Part shown: one piece after another, positions 40,001 through 47,145 of the stretch
Layout of the letters: each line of letters begins with the position of its first letter
Numbering within the stretch: position 1 is the stretch's first letter
Source: Cliona cf. orientalis
Taxonomy: Eukaryota > Porifera > Demospongiae > Clionaida > Clionaidae
Reading direction: 5' to 3'
DNA: 64,000 nt
Assembly (NCBI GenBank): GCA_963930775.1
Contig: OZ005695.1
Span: 6,820,001-6,884,000, forward strand
Notes under the pieces: generated by a model
Databases searched by the model: none
What the model saw: the letters and a program-made list of their open reading frames with translations, nothing else
Told to the model about the DNA's origin: nothing
Position numbers and translations under genes: made by a program

Positions 40001-41946
40001 AAGCTCATTTAACCTCAAAAAATAGAAGTTCAAAAAATTTGCTCTCTTGCCTTGAAGCACTGTACATGTAGCAATGTTCATTGCAATTTTTTGCAAAACT
40101 TTAGTATGGGCGATCCGGGTATATTTTTGCTCATATCTCCATGACTACACTGGCTAGAGACTTCAAATTTGCTGGAGCAATAGTTCAAAGGTTGTAGTTG
40201 GTAATGGTGGCCTTAACTCATCAGCGCATTATGCATGGTTTTCTCGTGGATGGTTACAAATATTGTTCATATTGAGGAAAAATTATAATTATACCCGTAT
40301 CATGGATGGTCAATGTCAGCTACATGGCCAACTTCTTCGAGCCATAACTCGGTAAGTATAGCGTTCTAGAAGCTACGAAGCAGATTTTTGTGTAGAGGAA
40401 TGATCCCCCTATCGATCTATAACAAAAATATTTTTCTAAAAAAAGGTAGTACCTCTAATTTAAAAGTTTTTATTTATGACACCCCTTAATTACCGTACCT
40501 GTTCCAAAAAGGCGCCTCTCTAATGAACGTGCCACCTACGCCGGAGTTCTAATTTTTGCGCTCTAACTAAGTGCCATGTGGCCATACTAATTTTTCTCCA
40601 GGCACATTCTAATCAGAGCGGTACTGGTATAATTACAGTTGACAATAGCTCACTGAGTATCCCATACTGTGTACTGGAAGCCATATTTTCCACACTTTTG
40701 CTCTAATTACAAATGCACTTCTCTAAAAGATCGCCACCTGCATCAGAATGTTAATTTTCGTGCCCTAATTATGTGCCACCCAAGGTCAGTAATTATTTTT
40801 TATGAATTCGAGTGCAAGTGCATAAATTATGTATTAGAAGGAAAGTAATTGCACGAGGCAAAGAATTAATACATAACGAGTGCAATTATTTCCCAAATTG
40901 GCACATTAATTCATGTGATTGCTTGTTAATCATAAAAATAGTTAGCAAAGAAGCTATGAGGGAGCCAATGTTGTAGCTGAGGCACCTTGGTGAGCAAAGC
41001 CAACCACAAGAATGTTGCTGTATGGTCAGTCAGGTCAATGTTGGTAAGTGGTCAACGAGTTCAATAGTCACAAGAAGCTAGCTGAAATTCTGACCACACC
41101 GCACTATCGGTCACCATTCCGCTCGCTCATTCTATAGAGCTCAGCTTTCTGATAGCAGAGAGATGCATAGATACAGCGAAGAGGAAGGGTCAAGCCCTGA
41201 TGACTTCCACAAAGCCTTCTCTGTCGATCTCCACAATGTCATGGTGGGCCGATGCCATGCCAGCTATCCGCAATTCAAGGACTCGTTCATTGCTGGGCTA
41301 GTGCTTGTTGCTATGATCGTACGTGTGATTGGTCCAGCACGCACCGGTGCTAGCTTGTTGCTATTATCGTACGTGCACTCTGATTGATCCAGTGCACACC
41401 ACTACCAGTAAGTACGTGTGCAATTAAGAAAATAATTGCATACTTAATTAGTCTATGGGACTTTTGTATAGAGACAAATTATGATTAGAACGGATACAGT
41501 ACTATTAAGTAACCAAAGCAGAACCCAGTCAATAAAAAAGCAGTAGTCATAAGACAAATTAATCAAAATTTTATTCACTTGGTCTCATGCAAAACTTTAG
41601 TGAGATTTAATAAAAAAAATCATGCATGTGCATCCCTACGATACTGATCATTCAGATCGCTATTCCATCAATTTCTATATAATTATTGAAAGCCATTTTA
41701 AATTAACTAATGTATGGCAGTTATATGCTATAGTCACATTGTAGTTTTACAGCATGTTATCTGAACATTATAGAAGTCTATCCAAGACAGAAGATTCGTA
41801 ATCGCTGGCTGGTGGCGTACACCCTGGTGAGAAACCCCTCACTGCTGAATTTGACCAGCACAAACCTGAACAAAAAGCCTGTCGTTTTCTTTGAGTCTGA
41901 CGAAAGTGAGAACTGCAAAGATGAGATCGAAAAAGCTGTCTTGTAA
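3918..41946 (+). CDS. STRA6-like multi-pass receptor/transporter, gene 1 (18 exons)
   Basis: Family role: vertebrate STRA6 and RBPR2 take up retinol across the plasma membrane from retinol-binding protein; the ligand here is unknown. Exons: 3918-4001, 8899-8984, 11626-11774, 14666-14786, 17178-17268, 17428-17598, 20134-20198, 20268-20350, 23647-23741, 23819-23969, 24030-24105, 27847-27913, 28348-28396, 30506-30623, 30692-30796, 37151-37314, 37387-37560, 41774-41946. All junctions are GT..AG, all phases match, and the sum is 2022 nt (673 aa plus stop), close to human STRA6 at 667 aa. Family landmarks read in order: CGYPGLPVPMDFL after TM1, a ladder of hydrophobic helices, SITNRNLFNW before the last helices, YNNPVMHVF after them, and RNRWLVAYTLVRNPSLL at the C-terminus. 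A possible N-glycosylation site NVS lies at residues 93-95. No frame break was found. The exon model is mine and has not been checked against transcripts. Confidence 0.9.
4465..5049. mobile_element. MITE family A, copy 1
   Basis: Its ends are inverted: ttggggcgagcctgagc at 4465 and gctcaggctcgccccaa at 5033-5049. The interior, with an AT dinucleotide run and a ggtacgtcggtc motif, recurs in opposite orientation at 45812-46390. It has no coding capacity. Shared flanking text (caggccctgcatg) means the true right boundary may lie about 15 bp further out. Confidence 0.7.
6759..7304. mobile_element. MITE family B in intron 1
   Basis: The left end ttgggggcaagcgtgagc and right end gctcgccccca are imperfect inverted repeats that resemble family A termini. 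Gene 2 has related flanking text without the element near 51185 (cattagatgtcat running into agcagtctg). The interior has a repeated ctgtccatctg motif and no gene. Confidence 0.65.
8899..8984 (+). CDS. STRA6-like gene 1 exon 2 (residues 29-57)
   Basis: In phase 0 it reads ILILIVLTLLKQRVRLAP then NCCCGYPGLP. It finishes TM1 and gives the cysteine-rich cytoplasmic loop that corresponds to the RGRPGLPSP region of vertebrate STRA6. Another frame (ADFAQATCPSCTKLL) is open but does not join exon 1. Confidence 0.88.
9355..9814. mobile_element. MITE C with TACCGTATTTTCTCG ends
   Basis: The left terminus taccgtattttctcgt pairs with the right terminus gcgagaaaatacagta. Subterminal aggcgcat / aagcgcat words repeat inward from both ends. 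It is non-coding, and the corresponding intron of gene 2 lacks it. Confidence 0.8.
10331..10470. repeat. 140-bp near-perfect hairpin
   Basis: Arms tagttagacactgttta and taaacagtgtctaacta enclose a second pair, ggtttctacgtgatttagaa with its complement. It looks like a fold-back MITE with a short loop containing ccctcgcttcgctcggg. Confidence 0.75.
11626..11774 (+). CDS. STRA6-like gene 1 exon 3 (residues 57-107)
   Basis: It encodes VPMDFLIAPRHRWIYVAIF and onward: the PMDFL block after the GLP motif, TM2 and an extracellular loop with a possible N-glycosylation site NVS at residues 93-95. It starts phase 2 and ends phase 1. Confidence 0.9.
11873..12297. mobile_element. MITE E with GTGACAGG termini
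   Basis: Its long inverted termini begin gtgacaggatctgagaaa and end tttctcagatcctgtcac, inside ATAT on both sides, which suggests a 4-bp target duplication. The matching intron of gene 2 (near 55140) lacks the element. Termini resemble those of family H. Confidence 0.85.
14187..14272. repeat. Short hairpin repeat, family X
   Basis: The arms gatgcatggcatttattg and caataaatgccatacatc form a fold-back. Related copies are at about 22998-23065, 28139-28215, 60790-60870 and 63175-63250. Confidence 0.7.
14666..14786 (+). CDS. STRA6-like gene 1 exon 4 (residues 107-147)
   Basis: It reads ALPLITIAMGVLQFAPLFAC then VDASFTFIGHLMGLIYSML, giving TM3 and the start of TM4. Gene 2 differs here by only a few conservative changes (IAIGIL). 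Confidence 0.9.
14824..15435 (+). mobile_element. Repeat family U, forward copy
   Basis: It begins with a gtgaaaaatatttttcag motif and ends with atcccatgattgtgacat text. It contains an internal gaacgaagcgagaggcgagg hairpin-like block. Apparent reading frames inside are repeat sequence. The corresponding place in gene 2 (about 55920) joins attatagttgtaaaa directly. Confidence 0.7.
15804..16435 (-). mobile_element. Repeat family U, reversed copy 2
   Basis: It is the reverse complement of 14824-15435, with about 370 bp between the two, so the pair forms a large inverted repeat. It ends with gtctgaaaaatatttttcg. Confidence 0.7.
16505..16985 (-). mobile_element. Repeat family U, reversed copy 3
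   Basis: A third, more divergent and shorter copy in the same orientation as copy 2. It begins at a gatgtcacaatcatggg motif and ends with aaaaatatttttcgttg. Confidence 0.65.
17178..17598 (+). CDS. STRA6-like gene 1 exons 5-6 (residues 147-234)
   Basis: Exon 5 is 17178-17268 and exon 6 is 17428-17598, both ending phase 0. Exon 5 supplies WYAETLTTRIGGYLQLASAC and an acidic extracellular segment. Exon 6 starts with a long hydrophobic stretch (FVLLLFADLPVFIVGGLIVI) and continues to a basic loop with HIRTNLAGGDHRQFGSYVKK. Confidence 0.9.
18428..18881. mobile_element. MITE F with TACCGTATGGCGGG ends
   Basis: The left end taccgtatggcgggtaattt and right end aaattacccgccatacggta are inverted. Gene 2 has the clean empty site tcacagatatacatgac near 58559, so the insertion duplicated TA. 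A partial relative lies at 26487-26575. Confidence 0.92.
19258..19650. mobile_element. MITE G with ACCGTATTTATTCGAA ends
   Basis: The termini ccgtatttattcgaatag and ctagtattcaaataaatacgg are imperfect inverted repeats. Internal agtagcc words repeat. Gene 2 is uninterrupted near 58960. Confidence 0.85.
20134..20350 (+). CDS. STRA6-like gene 1 exons 7-8 (residues 235-284)
   Basis: Exons are 20134-20198 and 20268-20350, with a 69-bp intron. They encode a basic cytoplasmic region: TPRFSDVCRDYYVNHVKKLL and then PVKKDITQGRAKTIIISIWH. It corresponds to the YLRNLL...RHCIY loop of vertebrate STRA6. Exon 8 is identical in predicted protein to gene 2. Confidence 0.9.
20735..22562. mobile_element. Composite repeat W, copy A
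   Basis: It begins near gatttgtaagggataagcat and ends with tagagtctactgactcta. The left part is a fold-back with cctacgcttgcttttc and its complement. Compared with copy B (26598-27744), the segment from about 20943 to 22192 is inverted, and MITE H interrupts it. Boundaries are approximate and the family is not recognised. Confidence 0.6.
21435..22109. mobile_element. MITE H with GTGACCGGATTTGGG ends
   Basis: Termini read gtgaccggatttgggaaaa and ttttcccaaatccagtcac, flanked by AATT on both sides. Copy B of repeat W has the unoccupied site (gatgaattatac on the reverse strand). A second copy at 32767-36972 carries the pogo-like transposon. Confidence 0.85.
23647..24105 (+). CDS. STRA6-like gene 1 exons 9-11 (residues 284-391)
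   Basis: Exons are 23647-23741, 23819-23969 and 24030-24105, split by introns of 77 and 60 bp. Exon 9 has YRLPIPFLGAVAAVLMLLYP, a TM helix. Exon 10 is a lumenal loop and exon 11 a TM helix (VVIALSLILSYVTCVLILL). The small introns are chosen because read-through would stop in one frame, phases fit only with splicing, and gene 2 has indels exactly inside them. The aag|gtatgc donor at 24106 is used so that phase matches exon 12. Confidence 0.82.
24469..24801. mobile_element. Short element V, hAT-like ends
   Basis: It begins cagggacgtgtccagg and ends ggatacgcccctg, imperfect inverted repeats of a type common in hAT-derived MITEs. CCTGG flanks both sides, and gene 2 has a single CCTGG at about 62681. 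It has no transposase. Confidence 0.75.
26487..26575. mobile_element. Partial MITE F relative
   Basis: The stretch taccttatggtgggcaattt, with internal ttaattttcattattttcg, matches one side of MITE F. The other terminus is missing. Confidence 0.55.
26598..27744. mobile_element. Composite repeat W, copy B
   Basis: It shares both outer arms with copy A, but the central segment (about 26823-27392) is in the opposite orientation and lacks MITE H. It ends with tagagtctaccgactcta. Confidence 0.6.
27847..28396 (+). CDS. STRA6-like gene 1 exons 12-13 (residues 391-430)
   Basis: Exons are 27847-27913 and 28348-28396. They encode the basic cytoplasmic loop SKMMKKTLQQGFTEKLPGTV and then PSAWKFVGLLIGLCVV, the start of a TM helix. 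The first is identical at protein level in gene 2. Confidence 0.87.
28486..28593. repeat. Dispersed repeat family Y
   Basis: A unit from cagacgaccctta to gcggcgaggatta. Related copies lie at 58216-58324, 59140-59256 and 63534-63653, some with a short ggac tandem run. The copies at 28486 and 63534 occupy the same intron position in both paralogues, so this insertion precedes the duplication. Confidence 0.7.
29300..29851. mobile_element. MITE I with TACCGTAAAGTCTGG ends
   Basis: Inverted termini are taccgtaaagtctggttaat and attaaccagactttacggta; internal words ataagcgcatg repeat. Gene 2 has an uninterrupted site at about 63985 (agataaatgaaga). Confidence 0.88.
30506..30796 (+). CDS. STRA6-like gene 1 exons 14-15 (residues 430-504)
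   Basis: Exons are 30506-30623 and 30692-30796 with a 68-bp intron. They give two TM helices, AWGLYLAVYVLVGIVLGGFI and IPLVWAEVILWGQFLLC, then the loop ADKDGKFVSITNR. The SITNR end joins in frame to exon 16, 6.3 kb away. Confidence 0.9.
30874..31724. mobile_element. MITE J, host of a nested MITE
   Basis: It starts taccgtatagccggaaat and ends atttt-ccagctatacggta in inverse. Inner words aaatttggcgg repeat. MITE K sits inside it. Fragments of the same family lie at about 10620-10725 and 11520-11600. Confidence 0.85.
30993..31624. mobile_element. MITE K, Tigger/pogo-like ends
   Basis: Inverted termini are tacagtggactctctattaa and gttattcggagagtccactgta-type sequence. Several taacggaca words lie just inside. 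CAGTGGA... ends with TA flanks are usual for pogo/Tigger non-autonomous elements. Families O and P have similar ends. Confidence 0.82.
31727..31920. repeat. Small inverted-repeat element
   Basis: The arms tgaaaaaattcgccaa and ttggtgaaattttttca bracket about 160 bp. Words aaaatttttgcca and aaaattttcgcca repeat inside. It is probably a MITE remnant. Confidence 0.55.
33118..35942 (+). CDS. Pogo-like DDD transposase with C-terminal PHD-like finger, one frameshift
   Basis: It would cut and paste the surrounding element. The first ATG is at 33118. Regions in order: a basic AT-hook-like start (RKRGRPRS), a psq-type HTH (residues about 28-72), a CENP-B-type HTH (about 81-150), and a DDE_1 catalytic core with D195 in NVDETG, D302 in LLDGHSSH and D338 in QPLDASVF (35 residues apart, as in pogo/Tigger). 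An acidic linker and 18-residue repeats follow (34768-35135). In the fifth repeat a 10-bp deletion near 34984 shifts frame: the first frame runs on to a stop at 35208, while the original C-terminus continues in another frame to 35942 with a lysine/glutamate coiled coil and a Cys/His finger (CCVC...CVCGRWLHEEC...CPFC). The catalytic core is intact; the C-terminus is disconnected unless the break is an error. Confidence 0.88.
34768..35135 (+). repeat. 54-bp tandem repeat inside the transposase gene
   Basis: Seven units encode STTESVKTPPTLESTPRA with minor changes; unit 5 (34984-35027) has lost 10 bp and is 44 bp long. A degenerate eighth unit follows. The loss causes the frameshift. Repeat-slippage is the simplest cause. 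Confidence 0.92.
37151..37560 (+). CDS. STRA6-like gene 1 exons 16-17 (residues 504-617)
   Basis: Exons are 37151-37314 and 37387-37560. They encode RNLFNWFALILFFYNGLAG, a final TM pair, and the cytoplasmic tail start FFYLDYAYNNPVMHVFIKVL. The LD-G-R-Y/F...NPV arrangement is the clearest STRA6-family signature in the window. Confidence 0.92.
37561..41773 (+). other. Intron 17 of STRA6-like gene 1
   Basis: It is dominated by large inverted-repeat element S (37899-40427). On its right are repeats with gcgcctctctaatgaacgtg text (40490-40800) and unassigned AT-rich sequence. A reading frame at 41163-41387 has no recognised motif. Confidence 0.7.
37899..40427. mobile_element. 2.5-kb element S with long inverted termini
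   Basis: About 130-bp near-identical termini (ttttggtatagatcgatag at left, ctatcgatctataacaaaa at right) enclose 2.3 kb without a long reading frame. Two further inverted pairs lie inside: cagtgcttcaaggcaagag (38280 / about 40068) and cagtgctacacagcaagag (38698 / about 39789). Terminal fragments occur at about 19870-19940 and 59395-59452. No transposase was recognised. Confidence 0.8.
41774..41946 (+). CDS. STRA6-like gene 1 last exon 18 (residues 617-673)
   Basis: It reads VYPRQKIRNRWLVAYTLVRN then PSLLNLTSTN, ends EIEKAVL and stops with TAA at 41944-41946. This matches the ARWGLAYTLLHNPTL end of vertebrate STRA6 in position and spacing. No AATAAA was found close downstream. Confidence 0.9.
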
Positions 41947-42628
41947 CCATCGTGAGCAAGCACAATAGTTTTCTGAATATTAGACTAAATATGTATTATT
42001 ATTTTTGATGGAAAACTGCATTAGTAGATAATGAATGCTCCCCTTATTTTAGAATCTGTGTGTTTGTGTAGTACATTATAATAATTGAGGTTATAAATAA
42101 TTTTTATGATCAGGATATGACACTATACTTACTGGGGGATTTACTCTTTTCACCCTGCTTCATGTCAGAAGTATAAATGACCACATGCAACCACCACTGA
42201 GTACATGATAGCCTTTTATGATTACAATTTAATATGCACCACCAGTGTGGTTCATATAGATCATAGCTATTAGCTATAATACTGCAATTTGATTCAGTGG
42301 TGGTGGCTACTGACGGGTGTCAATGTGTGATAGTCACAAGATTAAGTTTTCATAGTCACCTACAAGTTTTGCCCTCCGGCTCTAGCAGTAGCATGATATA
42401 TTGTCTGAACAAGGGGGCCGTTGCAGTGGGTGGGGGGGGGGGGGGGGGGGGGGGTGGTTGCTTGATAATATTATAATTAATATTATAGGTACTAGTAGCT
42501 AACAGCCAGATACAAATTGACCTGCATGGGATTTAGTTGAGGCCTTGAAGAGCTAGTTACTACAAGCTGCACTGATAAACCTCCAGGCACTCCAGTTCAA
42601 TTTTCTATCATTGATTCAAACACTGATC

Positions 42629-43370
42629 AAGGGGTGGTCACCGCAATGTGCCCTGTACTTCCATCTGCGACGGCGATCAAAGCAAAATCAAAGGATCAAG
42701 CACGCTGGCAGGCGTCAATCAAAGGATCAAGATAGAATTTAGGCCAAAAATACGATCAAAATCGGAAATTCATACCGCCTTGTATAGACTAGACTGGTAC
42801 CACATCGAGCTACAGCATACTACTGTACTTCAGTCTATATCGAGATCTTGAACCCAGCCCCCTTCATGCACGAGTGAGAAGGGGGCTGGGCACTTTGCAC
42901 AGCGTGCATACGTCACAGGTGTGTCTTAGCGCGAACTTGACCGCAAACGCATCATATGCACATAATTTAATTTTAGCATTCATTAGCTATAATGAACGTT
43001 CCAAGTGTCAAACTTCATGGTTCTTGAAAGCAAGGATTACTAGATCTAACACTGAATTTAGATCTATATACAAGCTCTTTCATCGCTGCTGTTCTATACT
43101 CGCGTAATTGTGCGTATTAGTAGGCGTGGTTTACAGTCATGTTGCATCTATGATTGCAGCAGATCTACAGCTACGCGAAGCGCATGGTGGGCGTAACCAA
43201 TGGGTGTGGTCACTCGTTCGATCAACAATCAAGCGTAAAATTTTGGTAGATCAAGAGATCAAGGGCTGCTTGAAAGCAGGATCAAGCGATCAAGAGCAAA
43301 ATTTGGCGATCAAAAATTTTGATCGCCGTCGCAGATGGAAGTACAGGGTATATAGCGGTGACTACCCCTT
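42629..43370. mobile_element. MITE L with long inverted termini
   Basis: The left end aaggggtggtcaccgc continues into cttccatctgcgacggcgat, and both are mirrored at the right (gatcgccgtcgcagatggaa then gcggtgactacccctt). It has no transposase. Confidence 0.82.
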
Positions 43371-43508
43371 GCTGATGCTGACATGACATTGGCTGTTGAT
43401 ATAAAAATTTTTAATTTTGATGTAGAAATTAGAAAAAAAATATATATATATTCAAGGGGAGGAACGTGCACATAATGAGACATGGTTAGGCCAAGCAAAG
43501 TTAATTAA

Positions 43509-44010
43509 TAGTTTCTCAGGCCCGCCCGCATCAAATTTTGAGAAAGCAAGACTTTTTTATTTATTTTTCACGTGAGCAGTCACGTGCTAATTAATTTAAT
43601 TAACGGACAAATACAGTATTAAGACTTCATGAAACTAACTGTTTTCTGGCATCTCGAGACAGTTTGGTTGACATCTCACTGACACAACTGAAGTCCCCGT
43701 GAAAGTGGTATTTAGCCAGCAGCTAGCTAGCTATTTTCTTCAAAGATGATGACGTCATCTGGTGCAGGCTAAATCTTGTCATCTTACAAGATTAGTACGA
43801 CTGATAAAGCTTTTCTCTACTAAATAGAAAGCTAAACTTGATTGTTAGGCTAGATATTCTCTCTGGTTGGACTTCAATACTTGTATTTCAGCGCTAGCTT
43901 GTGTATCAACCACGTGCAGCACTAGCGAAAATGGGCGTGGTCACTATCGTCACGCCCATTTTTCATTAAAAAGCCGCCTCCCGCATGGGTTTTGAAAGCC
44001 TGAGAAACTA
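43509..44010. mobile_element. MITE M
   Basis: Short inverted ends tagtttctcaggc and gcctgagaaacta bracket 502 bp with a gcgtggtcac / gtcacgccca inner pair. It is non-coding. Confidence 0.65.
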
Positions 44011-44214
44011 GTAATTGGCCTTAACTTCAATTTGAAATACATTGGATTGCAGATGCTGATCTATTATAGATATAATAGTATACTTGTACTTTGATGTGTA
44101 TAAATCTTGTATACCAATTACAAGTATTACAAGTGAAATAGGCACCTGAGTTTGAAATACCCTTCTGAGTTGAAATACCTATCTGACTTTGTGTATGTAT
44201 ACTATTAGCCTGTG

Positions 44215-44367
44215 ATAGTGAGGTTGTATGTTAAATTTGGATAAATAGCACTCTGAAATTGGCACTTGGTTCATCAAATTGTACTCGCTATCGCTCATAC
44301 AATTTTTGAACCAAATACCTATTTCAGAGTGCTATTTTACCCAAATTCAACATAAAACCTCACTATT
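44215..44367. repeat. Fold-back hairpin
   Basis: The left arm gatagtgaggttgtatgtta and right arm aacataaaacctcactat continue inward through tagcactctgaaatt and its complement. Arms are about 60 bp with a few mismatches. Confidence 0.75.
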
Positions 44368-44394
44368 ACCTATACTAATTATAATACTATTTTG

Positions 44395-44557
44395 CTTGGA
44401 AGGTGGCTGATGGGGTGGCTAGCTACCCATAGTAAACTACCTACTGGCGCAAGTGGGGTGGCTATAGTAATGGCAGGCGTGTCCTATGCTATGTTACATA
44501 AAAGAATTAGAGAAGGGGGTGGCTATCCCCTGGCCGTCTGGATCAGCCCGTGAATTA
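44395..44557. repeat. Dispersed repeat family N, copy 2
   Basis: It matches 3512-3700 (ggtggctgatggggtggcta, cataaaagaa) and ends in gtctggatcagcccg. A third copy is at 46700-46835. Confidence 0.65.
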
Positions 44558-44659
44558 ATTAATTTTTGGCTAGCTAAAGGTTTTTCGGTTATATTTCATT
44601 TAAGAGTCACGAAATATGCAAAGTCAGCATTTACGCACTGAATTGTATTGTGATATAGT

Positions 44660-45455
44660 ATCTTGGTGTCGTTGGTGCCTCTGGTCCTCTGGTGCCCTTG
44701 GTGCCTCTAGTGCCCCAGGTGTCGTTGGTGCCTCTGGTGCCCCTGGTGACATTGGTGCCTCTGGTGCCCTTGGTGCCCCTAGTGTCATTGGTGCCTCTGG
44801 TGCCTAGGGTGCCCTTGGTGCCCCTAGTGTCGTTGGTGCCTCGGGTGCCCTTGGTGCCCCTGGTGTTGATGGTGCCCTTGGTGCCTCTGGTGTCGTTGGT
44901 GCCTCTGGTGCCCTTGATGCCTCTGGTGACTTGGTGCCTCTGGTGTCATTGGTGCCCCTGGTGCCCTTGGCGCCTCTGATGTCCTTAGTATCGTTGCTGC
45001 CTCTGGTGTCCTTGATGCCTAAGGTTCCCTTGGTGCCTCTGGTGTTGTTGGTGTCGTTGGTGCCTCTAGGCACCAAGGGCACCTTAGGCATCAAGGACAC
45101 CAGAGGCACCCACAACACCAACAACACCAAGGACACACTAGAGGCACCAGGGGCACCAGGGGCACCAAGGGCACCATAGGGACCAACGGCACCAGGGGCA
45201 CCAACGACACCAGAGGCACCAACGACTCGGCACCAGAGGCATCAAGGGCACCAGAGGCACCAGGGGCACCAGGGGCACCAGAGGCACCAACGACACCAGA
45301 GGCACCAAGGGCACCATAGGCACCAACGGCACCAGGGGCACCAACAACACCAGAGGCATCAAGGGCACCTTAGGCACCAGAGGCACCAACGACACCAGGG
45401 GCACCAAGGGCACCAGAGGCACCAACAACACCAGGGGCACCAAGGGTCCCAGCAC
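44660..45455. repeat. Inverted minisatellite of GGTGCCTCTGGTGCCC-type units
   Basis: From 44660 to about 45068 the plus strand is built from 9- to 12-bp units such as ggtgcctctggtgccctt; from about 45068 to 45455 it is built from the complement (aagggcaccagaggcacc). The centre is near 45068. All six frames look repetitive: some read Gly-Ala-Ser/Pro like collagen, others Leu-Val-Pro. Stops interrupt each frame and no start, splice site or flanking domain supports a gene. Confidence 0.85.
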
Positions 45456-45811
45456 TTATTATGGAAGATAGAGAGAGGGCCTGGGGACACTGCTAGCTCA
45501 GCTAATTCATCCATACTTACCTTACAATGTCCGATTGCACCTAGTCTCGCGTGCCAGCCTTACGAAGGAGGGATTATAGCGGAGCGAGATGGCCAAGTCC
45601 CCAGACTCCGCCCCAGCGGGGGTGGATCCGTGAACGAGAGACTACGTATACGCGTACTACATAGCGGGTAAAGGATCGTTTATGCGCGCGATCGCAATTT
45701 TTATTCGCGAACGCGCGGCCCGGCTGTGATTCTCTTGACGTCACGTCGGTCCAATTAACTAACAGATACGTCATATCCGTGACTACTAGTGACATGACAT
45801 GCAGGGCCTGT

Positions 45812-46390
45812 TTGGGGCGAGCCTGAGCTGAGCCTCTGAAAGTCTCTGTCAGTAGCTGCGACTCAAAAATTTCAAGTTACTAAAGCCATAGCACGATAGA
45901 TCTTAGACCACTGATACAGATCCAAGCAAACAATGACATACAGTCTCCGGCATAGGTCTGTACAGTAGGCCTACAGCTGCATGATAGTCCCTTCCATCCT
46001 TCAGTGCCGACAGTCAACACAAACGGTTTACTATTTGCCTCTGTCACAGTTATGATGGCAGAGTCATCAGTGAGCAGCACGTCTAGTCTATCTTAATCGT
46101 GTTCTTAGCTGGTCCTTGCACTATTTTGGGGCGGGGTCTGGGGACGAGACTATGCAATAATACAAGCTCGAGAGTAAATTTGCAATTCGCTAAATTAGAA
46201 CGGCGTATATACGGCCCGTGTCCCAGGCATGAGAATGCGCAATAGAATGTTTCGCATTTATATCCGTAGAGCATCACTGGGTATATAATTTCGCGTGACC
46301 GACGTACCATAATAATAATAATAATAATAATAATATAAAATTCGCGCATAGCTGTACCGTTTATGTGGGGCTCGCTCAGGCTCGCCCCAA
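45812..46390. mobile_element. MITE family A, copy 2 (inverted)
   Basis: It starts ttggggcgagcctgagc and ends gctcaggctcgccccaa; the interior is the reverse complement of that at 4465-5049, including cgaccgacgtacc-like text and an ATA trinucleotide run at 46312-46335. Confidence 0.7.
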
Positions 46391-46699
46391 TTATGTAAGG
46401 GGATCTTCTTGAATTTTGACCATATATTTGCTGCATGCTTGACCATAATATATGGGCGTTCAGTAGCTCAAATACGTGGTGAAATGCAAAATTTATATAT
46501 TTGACCATAACTTACGTTTGACCGTGCATTTGAGTTTGATCATATAAAATTTGACCATAATATATTATATTTGACTTTGAGCATGTATCGGCAACAATTT
46601 TGACCACATATTTGAGTTTGATCATATATCTGCATGACTCAAGTTTGACCATGTATTTGAGCTTGCCAATTTTGTCAGTATTGGAATGCCATATAGCTA

Positions 46700-46835
46700 G
46701 TAGCTATACCTACCCATAATAAACTACTGGCGCAAGTGGGGTGTCTAATGGCGGGCGTCTTCTATGCTATGTTTCATAAAAGAAAGGGGTGGCTATCCAC
46801 CCTCTGGATCAGCCCCTGGATTAATTTTGGCTAGC
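46700..46835. repeat. Dispersed repeat family N, copy 3
   Basis: A shorter copy sharing taataaactactggcgcaag and the tggatcagcccctgg end with the copy at 44395. Confidence 0.6.
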
Positions 46836-46914
46836 TATATAAACGTTTTTCTCTCGTGCTCTGTAGAACATGGACTCAAACCATGCATGTGCCAAACTTC
46901 TTGAGGGTGCTAGC

Positions 46915-47145
46915 TACAGTCGAACCTCTAATAAAGGACCCTCCGAGAAAGGGAAACTGTATGTTAAACCTCTCTATAAGGGACACTGTTAAAGTGTTTG
47001 GAGTCCCAAAAACTACCATTCCCTATAGTTTCTATTCAATGAGAACCTCCGAGGAGAGGACAACCTCTCTATAAGGGACAAAATAACTGAATTTAGCTAT
47101 ATTGTTCCCAAAGTGTCCTTTATTAATTTTGGAGGTTTGACTGTA
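46915..47145. mobile_element. MITE O, Tigger/pogo-like ends
   Basis: The 231-bp element begins tacagtcgaacctctaataa and ends ggaggtttgactgta. Inner words tctctataaggga repeat. It belongs with families K and P by its terminal sequence. Confidence 0.78.

Noticed and set aside
41163-41387. Reading frame with HRYSEEEGSSPDD, possible small gene
   Set aside because: It lies within intron 17 among repeats, with no recognised domain, promoter or counterpart to compare.
44616-45455. Collagen-like or Leu-Val-Pro reading frames
   Set aside because: All frames in the minisatellite look like low-complexity repeats on both strands, with stops and no gene context.
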